Origin: Panopea generosa
Taxonomy: Eukaryota > Mollusca > Bivalvia > Adapedonta > Hiatellidae
Assembly: GCA_029582155.1 (NCBI GenBank)
Contig: CM055895.1
Coordinates: forward strand, 10,640,544 to 10,704,543
Direction of reading: 5' to 3'
DNA: 64,000 bases
Within the stretch, counting starts at the first letter, position 1; the number at the start of each line of letters is the position of its first letter. Of the stretch, positions 24,345 to 36,972 are shown piece by piece. A program made the translations under genes and the position numbers. Under the pieces are notes generated by a model. That model saw only the letters and a program-made list of their open reading frames with translations, had not been told where the DNA came from and ran no database searches.

Positions 24345-24850
24345 TTGTTTATTGATTGATTAAGATATAAGAACGCGGGTTTGGTGACATGTTCTAATTA
24401 TGAAAATGGGACTCTGTTGGTGATTCAAAAGTGATTGTCTTCAAGCTTTAAAGTATGAGAGTTTGAGTGTTCTATAAACTGATCAATACTCTGGAGCGCT
24501 TACATATCATTAAACAACCAGAGATATTTGCAGTTCGGTAAAAAGACAATCTTGTAATAAGAGTATTCACTGTTTTATTATAAATATCAACCGCACATAC
24601 GTAACAGCAACTTCCAGTTTTATACAGTAATTTAAAGATAAATCGTGCGGTCAAATCTGTTTTTGATAGAGCTACAAACATTAACCAAGCTAAGTAAATA
24701 CTTACGATATAAAAGTATACAGAACTGTGTATAACTGGTTTAAGAAAAACAATCTCAAATAACTAAATAAATATATAAACTTTAAAAGTGTAAGCGTTCT
24801 AAATAGTTATGTAAACGTTTTATAAAACTCGATCATTTATGGGAAGCATA
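24345..24850. other. Duplicated 3'-side flank (paralog of 9.05-10.35 kb)
   Basis: See 9,045-10,515 for shared landmarks. Noncoding. Confidence 0.7.
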
Positions 24851-26075
24851 TCAAGTATTCATTAGAACTCAACTCCTCAACTATATATGTAATTATATGA
24901 GGGTACCAGTAAGTAATTATGGCATTAAAACTCAACACCTCAAGCGATGTATGTAATAATATGTGGGCTACCAGTAAGTACATGTAACTATGGATTAAAA
25001 TTCAATTCCTCAACTATATATGTAATTATATGAGGCTACCAGTAAGTAACTATGGATTAGAACTCAATTCCTCAACCGATGTATGTAATTATATGTGGGC
25101 TACCAGTAAGTACATGTAACTATGGATTAAAATTCAATTCCTCAACTATATATGTAATTATATGAAGCTACCAGTAAGTAACTATGGATTAGAACTCAAC
25201 TCCTCAACCGATGTATGTAATTATATGTGGGCTACCAGTAAGTACATGTAACAATGGGTTAAAATTCAATTCCTCAACTATATATGTAATTATATGTGGG
25301 CTATCAGTAAGTTACTATGGATAAGAACAAAATTACTCAACCGATGTATGTAATTATATGTGGGCTACCAGTAAGTTACTGTGGATAAGAACCAAATTAC
25401 TCAACCATTGTAGGTAATTATATATGGGCTACCAGTAAGTAACAATAGATTAGAACTCAACTCCTCAACTAATGTATGTAATTATATGTGGGCTAACAGT
25501 AATTTAAAATGGATTAGAACTCAACTCCTCAATTAATGTATGTAATTATATGAGGCTACCAGTAAGTAACTATGGATTAAAATTCAATTCCTCAACCAAT
25601 TTATGTAATTATATGAGGCTACCAGTAAGTAACTATGGATTAGAACTCAACTCCTCAACTATATATGTAATTATATGTGGGCTAACAGTAAGTAAAAATG
25701 GATTAGAACTCAACTCCTCAATTAATGTATGTGATTATATGAGGCTACCAGTAAGTAACTATGGATCAGAACTCAACTCCTCAACTAATGTATGTTATTA
25801 TATGAGGCTACAAGTAAGTAACTATGGATTAGAACTAAACCCCTCAACAATGTATGTTATTATAAGAGTCTACCAGTAAGTAACTATGGATTAGAACTCA
25901 ACTCCTCAACTAATGTATGTAATTATGTGTGGCTATCAGTAGTAAGTAAATATGGATTAGAACTCACTAATCAATGTATGTAATTATTTGTGGACAGTCA
26001 GTAAGTAAGTATAGATTAGAACCCAACTCATTTATCAATGTATGAATTTATAATGTGAACAGTCGGTAAGTAAGT
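24850..26075. repeat. ~63-70-bp minisatellite downstream of the intact SLC22 gene
   Basis: About 18 units of the type AACTCAACTCCTCAACC, ATGTATGTAATTATATG, GGGCTACCAGTAAGTA. In the left third two unit types alternate (one with AGTACATGTAACTATGG, one without), giving a dimer of about 132 bp. An open frame at 25,550-25,879 is a by-product of the repeat. Confidence 0.9.
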
Positions 26076-26859
26076 ATTTTACAAGTATAAACATCTATAT
26101 TTAAACGTGCCAAAACAATAAATTGAAAAGACAGGTTTTCTAACATGGCCTACGCGTCTATGTTAGAGGAAATAGTAGTGTGATAGCCAACTGTTTAAGG
26201 GTCAACCGCCAGACATGCAGCACGATGTAGAATAAAAGGAACATCTAACGATTAATGTTATGTAATGAAAACTCATGTCAATAGATTATTCTTTTATTTG
26301 CAAATAGGAGATGAAGCATAGCAGTACACTTTAAAAAGTTGTCTCTTGTAATTTGTGATACTAGTAACATTACTCTATGAGTGTAATTTTTAGTAATAAT
26401 ATAGCTGAGGGCATATTTCTTTCCTATGAGAAAAGATTAACAATATCAAAATCAAAATGTTCTGTTCTGTCATATATTTTTGTATATATATATTATATTT
26501 CGAATATTATAAACCAAATGTCCTCCCATTTAGTAGCTTTCTTTCGGATAATGTTAGCCTTTGGTGTGTCTTACAGAATGATCCGTTTGTGTTATTCTAA
26601 CATGAGAGTAAGACCTTATTGCTACACTGTCCACATAATAAAACACCAACTCCGGATTTTATATATTAATATTGCTTCACAACTGGTAATTTAATAAGAC
26701 ATGCATTACGAATATTTGAAAAGAATTAATCAACACTTCTTCATCAATGCTAAATATTGCTGCTTACAGCGACCTATTATTATAGTTACATACGGTATAC
26801 TTTTATAAACACTTTTCAATTACTTATGTCCAACGAGATTCAATAGTTTACTTATTGAT
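26075..26859. other. Flank and probable 3' UTR of the intact SLC22 gene
   Basis: Noncoding. 26,100-26,160 matches 10,438-10,500; 26,580-26,859 matches the pseudogene 3' flank. The open frame at 26,377-26,694 has no domain and reads as random AT-rich sequence. Confidence 0.6.
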
Positions 26860-29800
26860 TCAGAACTTTGTGAACGTTTCCTCTGCCGTGGTAACATCTT
26901 CTGAAGGTTCCTCATTTTTGTTTGTATTAAATGTGTCTTCCAGAACTAGACCTTTGGTCTCTTGGAATATCAGAATGAGACATGCCGAAGCTATCATCAA
27001 CACTCCGCTCAGGAAATACAGCAGCCCTGGAACCTCGTCATCCTACAAATAAACAAATTGTTTTGTGTGTTATAAGTCAAGGGTTGTCTCATTATTTCAA
27101 TAATCATTTCAAAAGTGCGCACAGAATATTAGACTTGAGAAATACAACAAATTTATACATGAATAGTTTAGTGTCACCACGCCTATGTAAAATTAAATTT
27201 TATTCATTGATGTCTACGCTTACATAATTATATCCTAGATAAATCATTGAAATCAGTCATGTAGAATAAATATATGTTACACATAGTCTTATTTATTTTG
27301 CATATAATTGAGAAAACAGTGTTCTAAAATGTGAAGTAAACCGCAGGTTGCTAAGGCATTGATAAGAACCTCATCAACCGATGTATGTAATTACTCGTAT
27401 ATATGGGCAGTCAGTAATAGAGTTTATATTAGAACACAATCCATCAACCAATGTTGTAATTATATATTGATAGTCAGCAATAGAGTTTATATAAGAACAC
27501 AATCCATCAACCAATGTTGTAATTATATGTTGATAGTCAGTAATAGAGTTTATATTAGAACACAAACCATCAACCAATGTTGTAATTATATGTTGATAGT
27601 CAGTAATAGAGTTTATATTAGAACACAATCCATCAACCAATGTTGTAATTATATGTTGATAGTCAGCAATAGAGTTTATATTAGAACACAATCCATCAAT
27701 CAATGTTGTAATTATATGTTGATAGTCAGTAATAGAGTTTATATTAGAACACAATCCATCAACCAATGTTGTAATTATATGTTGATAGTCAGCAATAGAG
27801 TTTATATTAGAACACAATCCATCAACCAATGTTGTAATTATATGTTGATAGTCAGTAATAGAGTTTATATTAGAACACAATCCATCAACCAATGTTGTAA
27901 TTATATGTTGATAGTCAGTAATAGAGTTTATATTAGAACACAATCCATCAACCAATGTTGTAATTATATATTGATAGTCAGCAATAGAGTTTATATTAGA
28001 ACACAATCCATCAACCAATGTTGTAATTATATGTTGATAGTCAGCAATAGAGTTTATATTAGAACACAATCCATCAACCAATGTTGTAATTATATGTTGA
28101 TAGTCAGTAATAGAGTTTATATTAGAACACAATCCATCAACCAATGTTGTAATTATATGTTGATAGTCAGTAATAGAGTTAATATCAAAACCCAACACAT
28201 CAACAAAAGTCTGTAATTATATGTGGACAGCCAGAGTGATATATATAGCTATCGTAATTCAATTTCATTGTGACAAGACACAACAGATAAGATAATAGAT
28301 AATCCTTACCAAGAAGACAATTTGTGGGGCAACCATACCACCAAGTCTCGCAGCTGTATTGTGCAATCCGAATGCGATAGTCCTGATAGTGATAAAAAAA
28401 CGAAAAAAAAAACGTTTAAAGATTTTATCCAGGATTAAGGCCAATTTATTAATTTACAAACAAAAATACTTTGGCAATTAATAAAGTTATTAATGGAAGG
28501 AAGTCTTAAATTATCGGAATGCAAACATTTGTCTGTAGAAAATAAAAATTTCACTATATGATATAAGAATTGGTGGTTAAACTACACGTATGTATGCTTT
28601 CAAAGCATATTCTAATTGTATGGACACGTATTTCAAGCGTTTCCATACAATAAGAATATATTTTGAAAGTCATTAAATAACTGTGGTATATTATTGTTAA
28701 ACTACACTTTATAAACGAAAAACATAAACATATGCATACGATGTACACAAAGAGAGATAGCTAAAAAATAATTAAAAACATATTCAGGTCTTTTTATAAA
28801 TTGTCATTACAGTGGAATGGGTGAGAAATATATATCCTATTATCTTGAGCGTAGTGACTGTAGTCTAAATATTATAGTGGTCGAAGCTCTATGTATCCTT
28901 TAAATTTAAGTTGAATGTTGATTTCAAGAACAAAATCTTACTAACAAATACTAAAGAAGATCTCAATGAAAACTTATTTAAAAAACGAACGTGATTAAAT
29001 AATACTGTATACCTGACGACAGTAGGATAGAGCTCTGAAGTAAATACAATCATGGCCTGCCAGCCACACGCTACTCCTAATTTAGCAACCAAGGCTATAA
29101 CGTTGGTAACCTGTCCAGTAATTGGCGAATCTACACAAGAATAAAAACAATTTACGAAACAGTTTTTAAATCATGGAGTGTGTTTATGTAAATGATCAAG
29201 TGAGAATTGTAAATTGTACTGATACTGCTGTTTATCAAATTGAAAGAACTGTTTGTTTTCATTACTTGGTAAATTTTGAATTTGTAAGTTAAAATTATCT
29301 TAATGATAAACGAGGAACGTAGCTTATATTAGCTGATGTCACATTTAGTACTGTAAAGGCTTATCTGATAGTACCTACTGCAATGATACATAAATGAATA
29401 AAGGTAATTCTTTACACGGTTTTCATGTACATACCTGTGTATTGTAAAACACCCACGGTTATACCGGCTATACCAGACAGACAATAGAAGCCCAAGCATA
29501 CTTTCTTCCTACCAAACCTAAATGAAAAGAGAACGTGAAAACGAGATTGAAGAAATTCAATTTTGATACAACACAACATTTATTAATTATAAACATGTAA
29601 CAAATAGATTTTCTTTCATTTTTATGTTTCATTGCCATTTAAATTATGCATTGTTAATAGTGCGACACCGCAATTACATAACAACATATAACACATTATC
29701 ATTTTTTTAACTTTTATGCTGAAATAAATCATGGAATTATGTATAATAGGAGAAATAATACATTAAGGTGTTACGAAATTCTCTATAAAATGAGACCATT

Positions 29801-32656
29801 CTCAGCGAATTGTGTTTAAAATTGTTGCAGTGCTTATGATTAAAAATGTGTAAAATGCAACTAAATAATCAAAACAAGTACTTGAATTTTTACTTCAAAC
29901 TGCAATGATTTTAATTCAATAGCATATTTTGCGTTAAAAATAGTATAAAACATCAAAGATTACATACATTCTATATTTAATGTATCGGAAATCAGTTGCA
30001 TGTGTAATCTGAATGATTAATTTAACAAACTATTAAATCATCGCGTGTTGTTTTATCAACATTTAGTAGAGAGATGCAAGTTTTCAATCTTTCTATATAA
30101 GCCCTTGAAGCAATGTACGGAATAAATGACAATAATATAATCAAAACACAAAAAATATTCCAAGTGTCGATAAATTAATTGGAAAATTTATTTGACTTGC
30201 ATGTAAGCGAAATCAAATAACATGTTCAGGTATATTGTAAAACTTACCAATTCACTAGGAATATGACGATGAAGGTTGCCGGAGCCTCCACTATATTAAT
30301 AAGGAAGATGTTCATATACAGATCGCCTGATAGACTTTTCACTCCAAATGTTATACCATAGTAACCATAGCTTGCAGCAAACCTGAATTTACACCAAAAT
30401 ATAAATAGAAAAACTTGACCCGAAAGTTATTTCATGAAATTTGTATTTGGCTTCGTGCTAAATTATGAAAAATATATATTTGTTTATCTTATACGCGAAC
30501 GTTGTATCAGATGCACTTGCTAAATATTTAATTGCGTTTACCAATATATCAGAAACACTTGCTTAATATGTTAACCAATATATTAGAAACACTTGCTTGA
30601 TATGTTAGGAGCAATTGCTAAATATGTTTACCAATAATTCAGACGTACGTGCCGAATATATTAACGAAGAAAATAGCAAAGATAAATATTCTGTCCTAGT
30701 CATTAATAGTCATTAATATAAAAATACTGTGTCAAATATAGCATCACATGTCAAGTAACCACGACAGCATCAATATAATGCATTGAAGAGTTATAAAGAA
30801 ATATATTTATTGGTACCAAAATTATGTCCTTGAAATATCATTTATTCAAACACTTCTCTCAACAACAATATCTGTATTTATATCTAAAAGTTTAGCTATT
30901 ATGCTCCCTAATTTAATATTTCGTTGATTAATCCAAATATGTTTTTTTTTTCTTTTTATTTTGTTATTTCTAGTAACCACGAGAAACAAAACTATGTCAT
31001 AAACGTTTTTGCGAAACGACATCTTACCAAATAAACAGTAACGCAATTGTCGTCTTGATGCTTTCCCTTGTCTTAAATAAGTCGATCACTGAATATTTTT
31101 TGTTCGATAATTGGTGGGACTCTTCATCCTTAACTGTAGCGATGATCTTAGTTAGGTCTGGCTTCTCTGACCGGTTTACTTTCGCAATGGCAGCAACTAC
31201 ATTCTCTGCGTCTTCAAATCGTTGCTTTGTAACTAACCAGCGAAAACTTTCTGGTACAAACCTAAAATACATATAGTGAATTTGTATAATTTCAACTTGT
31301 GCTTGCAAAAACGATATTCGTGCTATAACCCACCGTATCGCTATTATGAAATTTCTGATTATCATTGCGATTTCAGACAATTATTGCTTTTGAAAAAATC
31401 AGGTAAGTAGCATGTAATCTGATGGGTTCAATTATTTTCTAAAGTACGGAATAATCAGTTAAATAGTTCGGAGTTTTGTTAACTTACCACCATGTTATCA
31501 GAAAGGGAGTCCCAATAAGTGCAATGGCCAGATGAATACTTTTCCAATCATGAAGAAGCCAAGCAAAAAGAGCAAACAGAACCGATTCTAGCGCCCAGGA
31601 TGGTGTAGCTACTATTGCTGGACGCCATCTTGATGATGCAAATTCTATTGTTAGCATGTACTGTACTGTCAGATAGAAACCAATACCAAATCCAATTAAA
31701 AAACGCATTGCAGCGTACATTTCCCAGGAAACGGAAAAATAAGCAGCCACGTTGAAGACTATTTGTATTAGGAGAGCAAGAAAGAATGTTGGTTTACGGC
31801 CAATTAAATCTGACAGATGACCACAAATGAAACAGCCAATCAACACCCCGGCCATTTGAATAGTCGTTATCGTAGCAACGGTCCAATTCAAATCACACAC
31901 AAGATCCCACTGAAGATAAAATAGAGATATATGACACAAATAGTTATACATAAACTGTTGGTATAAAAGGGCACAATTTGTTTATACTTCTTACAGTGAT
32001 ATAATTGATTTTGATATATTTATAATGTTCCGTCGTTAAATAGTTCAAAGATATAAAAAAATATATCTAAATTGTGACTACAGTTAATTGTTTCAAAGAT
32101 ATATAAAGTATCTAAACAAACAAGTTAATTAAGAGGATATTTTCTTTTAAGGTATTGAAACAAGGAACACGTGTGTCTATGACCATATCCCTTTTATGAT
32201 ATCAGTTGCAATGACAAAGAAATCATACCTAAATTCATACATTGTATATATATATTTTCACATAATTATCTTTGCTTAATTAACTTAAATCTTGCAACGA
32301 CAAAATAAAAAGTTGAGCATCGAAAACAAGTTTATAACCTCTGACCCAGTTGTATTAGTATTAAAACACACCTCTGACACAACCGTAGTCATTTCGTCGT
32401 CGTTAAAATAGTACTCAGTACAGCTTCTGTCGGTTCCGTTTATTTTACACTCTCCTTTTAGTTCATCAAACTTTGTCCCATTTTCTATGTTGCCTTTACA
32501 CCAATAACCTGGGTCTTGTCCGGAGAATGTCATAGTGATCATACTCCATGTGCTTACAGTCTTTCCCATGTGTACTATGATACACAACAGCCATTGATAT
32601 ATACCACATCCACCTAGGTCTCGTATCAAATCTTCTAGTAAGACGTTGTAAGTCAT
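26860..32656 (-). CDS. SLC22-type organic ion transporter, intact, 8 coding exons
   Basis: A predicted plasma-membrane carrier of the major facilitator superfamily; SLC22 members move organic cations, anions or carnitine. Exons: 32,656-32,372; 31,909-31,488; 31,261-31,028; 30,382-30,248; 29,517-29,435; 29,130-29,013; 28,382-28,310; 27,042-26,860. All introns are GT-AG, phases agree, and the joined frame gives 510 residues. Visible features: a large Cys-containing loop with two N-G-T sites after the first helix; WDLVCD at 96; the MFS signature GHLSDLIGRK (125-134); PESFRW (239-244); FGRKK (360-364); SELYPTVVR before exon 7; QETKG (477-481). These are family landmarks. Length is slightly below the usual 540-560. 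Substrate cannot be read from sequence. The start is the first Met and matches the pseudogene start. Intron 7 holds a 63-bp minisatellite. Confidence 0.93.
27370..28215. repeat. 63-bp minisatellite in intron 7 of the intact SLC22 gene
   Basis: About 13 highly similar units (AACACAATCCATCAACC, AATGTTGTAATTATATGTTG, ATAGTCAGTAATAGAGTTTA). Because 63 is divisible by 3, long open frames appear on both strands (285 and 274 codons); these are artefacts. Units differ mainly at one C/T site (AGTCAGCAA or AGTCAGTAA). Confidence 0.95.
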
Positions 32657-33720
32657 TTTCCTGGTGACTGAAAGAATGAAGCAAAATACAGGTATATTAT
32701 TTCGTGTCTTTTTATATAAAAAAAGCATTTAATAAATTACATCACATTAATTAACTGTTTACAATCGTGGCATAACTCCTCAAGCTGTAATTCATTCCCC
32801 ATGAACGCGAGCCTGTGAACGGTCATGATTAAATTTGCATGTACTGGTGGTAAAACATGGATATCGTTTTTTTATCCAAAAGGAAAGAAAAATATTAAAG
32901 TATGGATAAGTGAAAATAGTAAAATGCCTCAAATAGCAAGGAGGTGTAACGCTGTGAAACGTGTAATTTATGCCTTATTTTATAAAGCAGACTGAATGGT
33001 GGCACGGGTGTCGGTATCTGAAAACACTACTGTTACTAGAAGGTTTTACGCACAAAAGGTCTTCCCTATGCTTACTAATCTCTTCGGCAAGTTCCACCCA
33101 CGTACCAGAGTGCACGGAATTAAAAAAACTAGTGCACGATAACATACCAACCCGCAAGTCTGTGGTGTTTATTGATTATTTTGCTAGAAATGGAATTGTC
33201 AGATCCTCCGTACAGCACAAACCTAGCATCATGTAACCTTTGGCTCAATTCTATTATCAATCAGTGCCTGACAGGCCGCCGGTTCGAGGCTCGTGTTAGT
33301 ATTTTTTCACTGTATTACTAGTATACCGACAGAGGAATACAGACAGCCATTTTCTGATTGGATTAAACGTTTGAAAAAGTATCTAAGTGTGGCGGGGGGA
33401 TACTTCAAGGGTCTGAAATAGTCCGTTTTATCGATGTTAACTTTAGTTACCTATATCGAACCATTTGCTTAGACTTTAATTTCATATGAACGCAACCAGG
33501 TGAACCATTATTGTAGCTGTATGGTGTTGTTGTTTTCTGAAGTATATCGATAGCTTATGAAGTTAAAATGTAATTGTGAAATATTGGTGTTAGATAAATT
33601 ATCAGTGTGACATGCTGGGAAAGAGGTTATGCATTAACAATAAATAAATAAAAGGGATGTACTGAAGTTCATGGAAAATGAAGTTGCGTGTAGCGGGCAA
33701 ATTTGACGTGAATATTGTGT
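32657..33720. other. Upstream region of the SLC22 gene
   Basis: Noncoding as far as can be judged. Open frames at 32,970-33,236 (both strands, 88 and 60 codons) do not resemble any family I know. The pseudogene copy has about 240 bp between ATG and the conserved upstream block; here the distance is about 1.6 kb, so about 1.4 kb, including a SINE, has been gained here or lost there. Confidence 0.5.
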
Positions 33721-33734
33721 ACGCATAGAAGTTC

Positions 33735-34025
33735 ATAAATTATGAACGACCGCAGCGGTGATGTAGGTATAGGGTGTCCGACTCGCATGCGAAACCGGAG
33801 GTCGCAGGTTCAATCCCCGTTCTGGTCATACCGAAGACATTTAAAAAATGGTACTAGAAGCTTCCTCTCTTAGCGCTCAGCATTAAGAGGATATTTCTCG
33901 GCCCGGTGTTCTTATAATGTGACTGAGTGGAGTATCATACCATGTGTCTGGGCTCAGAATACTGTCTCAAGTTGCGATAAAACCGAAAGAATGTTGAAAG
34001 TGACGCTAAACACCATACACCACCA
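33735..34025 (+). mobile_element. tRNA-derived SINE, family 2
   Basis: The head has an A-box-like GATGTAGGTATAGGGTGTCC and a B box GGTTCAATCCC (33,807-33,817). The body has a hairpin CCTCTCTTAGCGC...TTAAGAGG (about 33,863-33,890), CTCGGCCCGGTGTTC and AGTGGAGTATCATACCATG. The tail is CACCACCAACAACAA. Typical layout of molluscan tRNA SINEs with a conserved core; the exact family is not named. Confidence 0.75.
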
Positions 34026-34269
34026 CCAACAACAATACATTTATATTAATAAATACATTTCGTTTTGAACTTTCTACATACATATTCAAATTGTGTAGCA
34101 ATAGCAGTACTTGTAAATTCTGATACAATTAACTTACATGGCACATTGAAACATCGCTACACACAATTGTTTGAATCTATCAGTGACAAAACAGTTATGG
34201 AATGATTTTTAAGAAATAAAGTATTTGATAGCATAATTAAAAACAGCAACATTAAAAATAAAATACCTT

Positions 34270-34505
34270 ATACGTATTATAAAAGTATCACGTGAAAACC
34301 GTGCTAGCCTCAGTTTTACAAACCATCCAATTTACAATGCTATTAACTATCCCACTTGTGCCTTCGTTTAGCACATTGTTTAATCTTTACTTAGATGAAA
34401 GATCATACCGACACATACAGTTATACAAAATAACGTTGTCACATAGTGCATGTGTTCTGCAGATTGTATTAACGTAAATTCTAACGTTGTTATTGTTGAG
34501 AAATA
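34270..34505 (-). other. Upstream block of the intact SLC22 unit
   Basis: Third copy of the conserved block (AATTTACAATGC-ATTAACTATCCCACTTGTGCC, TTTACTTAGATGAAAGATC, ATAACGTTGTCAC). An open frame (34,292-34,477) across it is not conserved in the other copies, so it is not a gene. Confidence 0.65.
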
Positions 34506-34869
34506 AGGTACAGTTAAAAATGAATTAAAGACGATTCTATAGTTGTTGGTTTTTTTTCTAAGGATAGAATAGTATGAATTTTTCCAGTATTTAAGTTTAA
34601 TATATGTTCATGCAATGTCAAAATAAAAGACACATGTTACCGTAAAAATTGTTTAGAATTACCTCCTAATAAACATACCCGCGCTTAAAAGTTGGCAAAA
34701 TAATGTAGATATTACAAGCAATGCGAAAGAATTATCTAAAATTGTTTAGAATCTAATTAAAAACTATTATAAATAGGTCTCACTACACAGCTGAATTTTG
34801 TTCTTTGTTCTTTATAAAACAAGAGCAATGCAAGCGGGTGCAGGCGCTCGTCTTTTTCCCAAATCTATT

Positions 34870-36040
34870 ATGTAAGTCAAAGTCAGTGAAATAAACTTTT
34901 TAAACTTGATGGTGATCAGTTTAAAAAATCAATACTATTACTTAAAAAAATAAAACAGATTTAAAAAAATCACCAAAAAAATAGAGATGTCGAAGAAAAA
35001 CGTTTACTCGACTATTCTAGCCTTGTCGATCACAGAACAGCATGTTATAATATACCATCAGAAAAACAGATACATCTGTATGAATGAAACCATCTTTCAT
35101 ATTAGCAAATAGTAAATACACGTACGTGCAAGTAGAACTATTAGAACAGAATATACACTATGTCTATGTCTGACTGAGGCTAGCTAGTTGAAATGTATTT
35201 AATTAAATTTTAAAATCTGGGTGTGGATGTAGGGGTGTATGTGCCAAAGTTTGATAAACAGGACTGGTAAGTTTAATAAAATAAAAAAAGTTGGAGAGAG
35301 AGGGTGTCTACTTCAATACAGAACAAAATTTTAAGAAAACAATTGGAGGGGATGGGGGGTCTTGGGGTTGGTAACAAAGAGGTAAAATAGTATGGGGCAG
35401 AGTATTTGATTAAATGCAAAACAAAATTTACAAAAAAGAAAATGGGAGAGCATGGGGAGTGGAGGGATAGTGGTGAGGGTCTTTGGGTTGGTAACAAAGT
35501 TGAAATGGGGCAGAGTATTTGATTTAATACAAAACAAAATTTTAAAAAAATAAGAAAATGGGCGTTGATGCGGGTTGGGGTATGGTTGAGGGTCTTGGGG
35601 TCAGTAACAAAGTTGAAATGGGGCAGAGTATTTGATTTAATACCAAACAAAACTTAAAAAAAATAATAATGATAATAGTAATGGGCGGGGAAGGGGTGTC
35701 TGTGGTGAGGGTCTTCGGGTTGGTAACAAATTGAAATAGGGTAGAGTATTTGATTTAATACAAAACAAAATTTAAAAAAAAAATGGGCGGTGATGGGGTG
35801 TGGGGGTGGGGGTTGGGATGAAGGTCTTTGGATCGGAAAAAAAATTGAAATGGGGCAGAGTATTTGATTTAATGCAAAACAAATTTAAACAAAAAAACAA
35901 CAATAAGGGCAGCAGGGTTGGGGTCTTGGTCTGGCGCGGGCAGGAAAGCAATTAAATCGGTAAGCTTTTTTTAGTTGATGGTGATCAGCTTACAGAATAA
36001 ATAGTATTACTGAAAATTGATATTGATTTAAAAAAAAATT
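34870..36040. repeat. Repeat cluster with ~110-bp units, flanked by direct repeats
   Basis: About six units between 35,280 and 35,890 share GGGGCAGAGTATTTGATTTA, ACAAAACAAAATTT, a G-rich segment, then GGTCTTGGGGTTGGTAACAA. The flanks 34,895-34,960 and 35,955-36,020 share GATGGTGATCAG followed by ATACTATTACT-like text, as if the repeat expanded within one element. Minus-strand open frames at 35,273-35,650 are repeat artefacts. Confidence 0.8.
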
Positions 36041-36420
36041 CAAACCCGAGCTAAACAAAAAACTTTAACCTAAGGTTTTAAAGCCCAAAGTATGGAAATC
36101 TACAACATAATATGAATATGTTTATGAAGTTTAGTCACCAAAACATGAGCAGTTTGTTCAGAAACAGAGAAAATGCTGAGTTAAACATAAAACTTTAACC
36201 AAACCCTGGCTAAACAAAAAACTTTAAATGAAGGTTTTATAGCCCAAAGTATGTAAATTTAGGTAAGTTCGCTATATACATTAATTGTATAACATGATAT
36301 GAATGTGTTAATGAAGTTTAGTCATCGTAACATGAGTTGTTTGTTCAGAAACAGAGACAAGCTGGGCTAAACATAACATTTTAACCAGCGGAAGACGACG
36401 ACGATGATTACGACGACGAC
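36035..36420. repeat. Two-copy direct repeat (~185 bp) with GAC/GAT trinucleotide tail
   Basis: Both copies contain CTAAACAAAAAACTTTAA, AAGCCCAAAGTATG, ATGAAGTTTAGTCA and TTTGTTCAGAAACAGAGA. The second ends in a GACGACGACGATGA tract. Mobile-element-like, family unknown. Confidence 0.7.
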
Positions 36421-36889
36421 GCCAAAATCATGACAATAGCTCTTCGATTTTTTCAAAAAGCCGAGCTAATAACGTTTAGGATTTCCCTTGTAAAAAAATA
36501 ATTCTACATAGAATTTTTCAAAGAGTATTTTTGTTCATAGCAGGAATGTAAAACCACATCAAATTCACAGTAACTGGTATGTTGTCCACGTTGGGTTTTT
36601 TAAAAAGAGGGTGCAGTGACACCCTGAGAATCTTTTAAAAAGAAAGTCCTTAAATGCTCATAAATACATGCATATGTTGAAAAGTCACTTTTTAACACCA
36701 GTGATGTCTTATTGCAGTATATGCTATACCAATATTTGTTTTTCTCATATAAATCGTCGTGGTAATAGTAAGTATAAGCTTAAATTTAACTGTTAAGGAT
36801 TTTTAAAAACAAAATCATTTCGGCAGAGAGTCAAATGTTTTTCAATTTTGCAATTAAGATATAGCATTTGAATTTTAATATCTTGATAT

Positions 36890-36921
36890 AGTCCTGTCCG
36901 ATAAGTGTTGTTATCTCCCTT
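36890..36921 (+). repeat. Left terminal inverted repeat of the ISL2EU-like element
   Basis: Starts AGTCCTGTCCGATAAG and ends TTGTTATCTCCCTT. The complement of 42,688-42,719 differs at one base only (position 13). Confidence 0.93.
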
Positions 36922-36949
36922 CGCTAATTATCGGTCTTGATTGATATCC

Positions 36950-36963
36950 ACTTCCGGTGAGCA
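36950..36963 (+). promoter_or_regulatory. ACTTCCGGTGAGCA motif upstream of the YqaJ gene
   Basis: Ten bases before the ATG. The identical 14-mer is present in inverted orientation before the transposase gene. CTTCCGG is an ETS-type core, common in animal promoters. It could also be a THAP or transposase binding site; neither role is shown. Confidence 0.6.
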
Positions 36964-36972
36964 TAAAATACA

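Noticed and set aside
25550..25879. 109-codon repeat-containing frame
   Set aside because: By-product of the 63-70-bp minisatellite; does not persist along the array.
27359..28216. Overlapping 285- and 274-codon open frames on opposite strands
   Set aside because: Caused by a 63-bp tandem repeat whose length is divisible by 3; lies in an SLC22 intron; translated repeats have no domain.
31055..31276. Plus-strand frame opposite SLC22 exon 3
   Set aside because: Antisense shadow of a real exon.
32970..33236. Frames on both strands upstream of SLC22
   Set aside because: No recognisable family and the pseudogene copy has no equivalent; cannot be supported.
35273..35650. Minus-strand 125-codon frame with FCIKSNTLPHF repeats
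   Set aside because: Tandem-repeat artefact.
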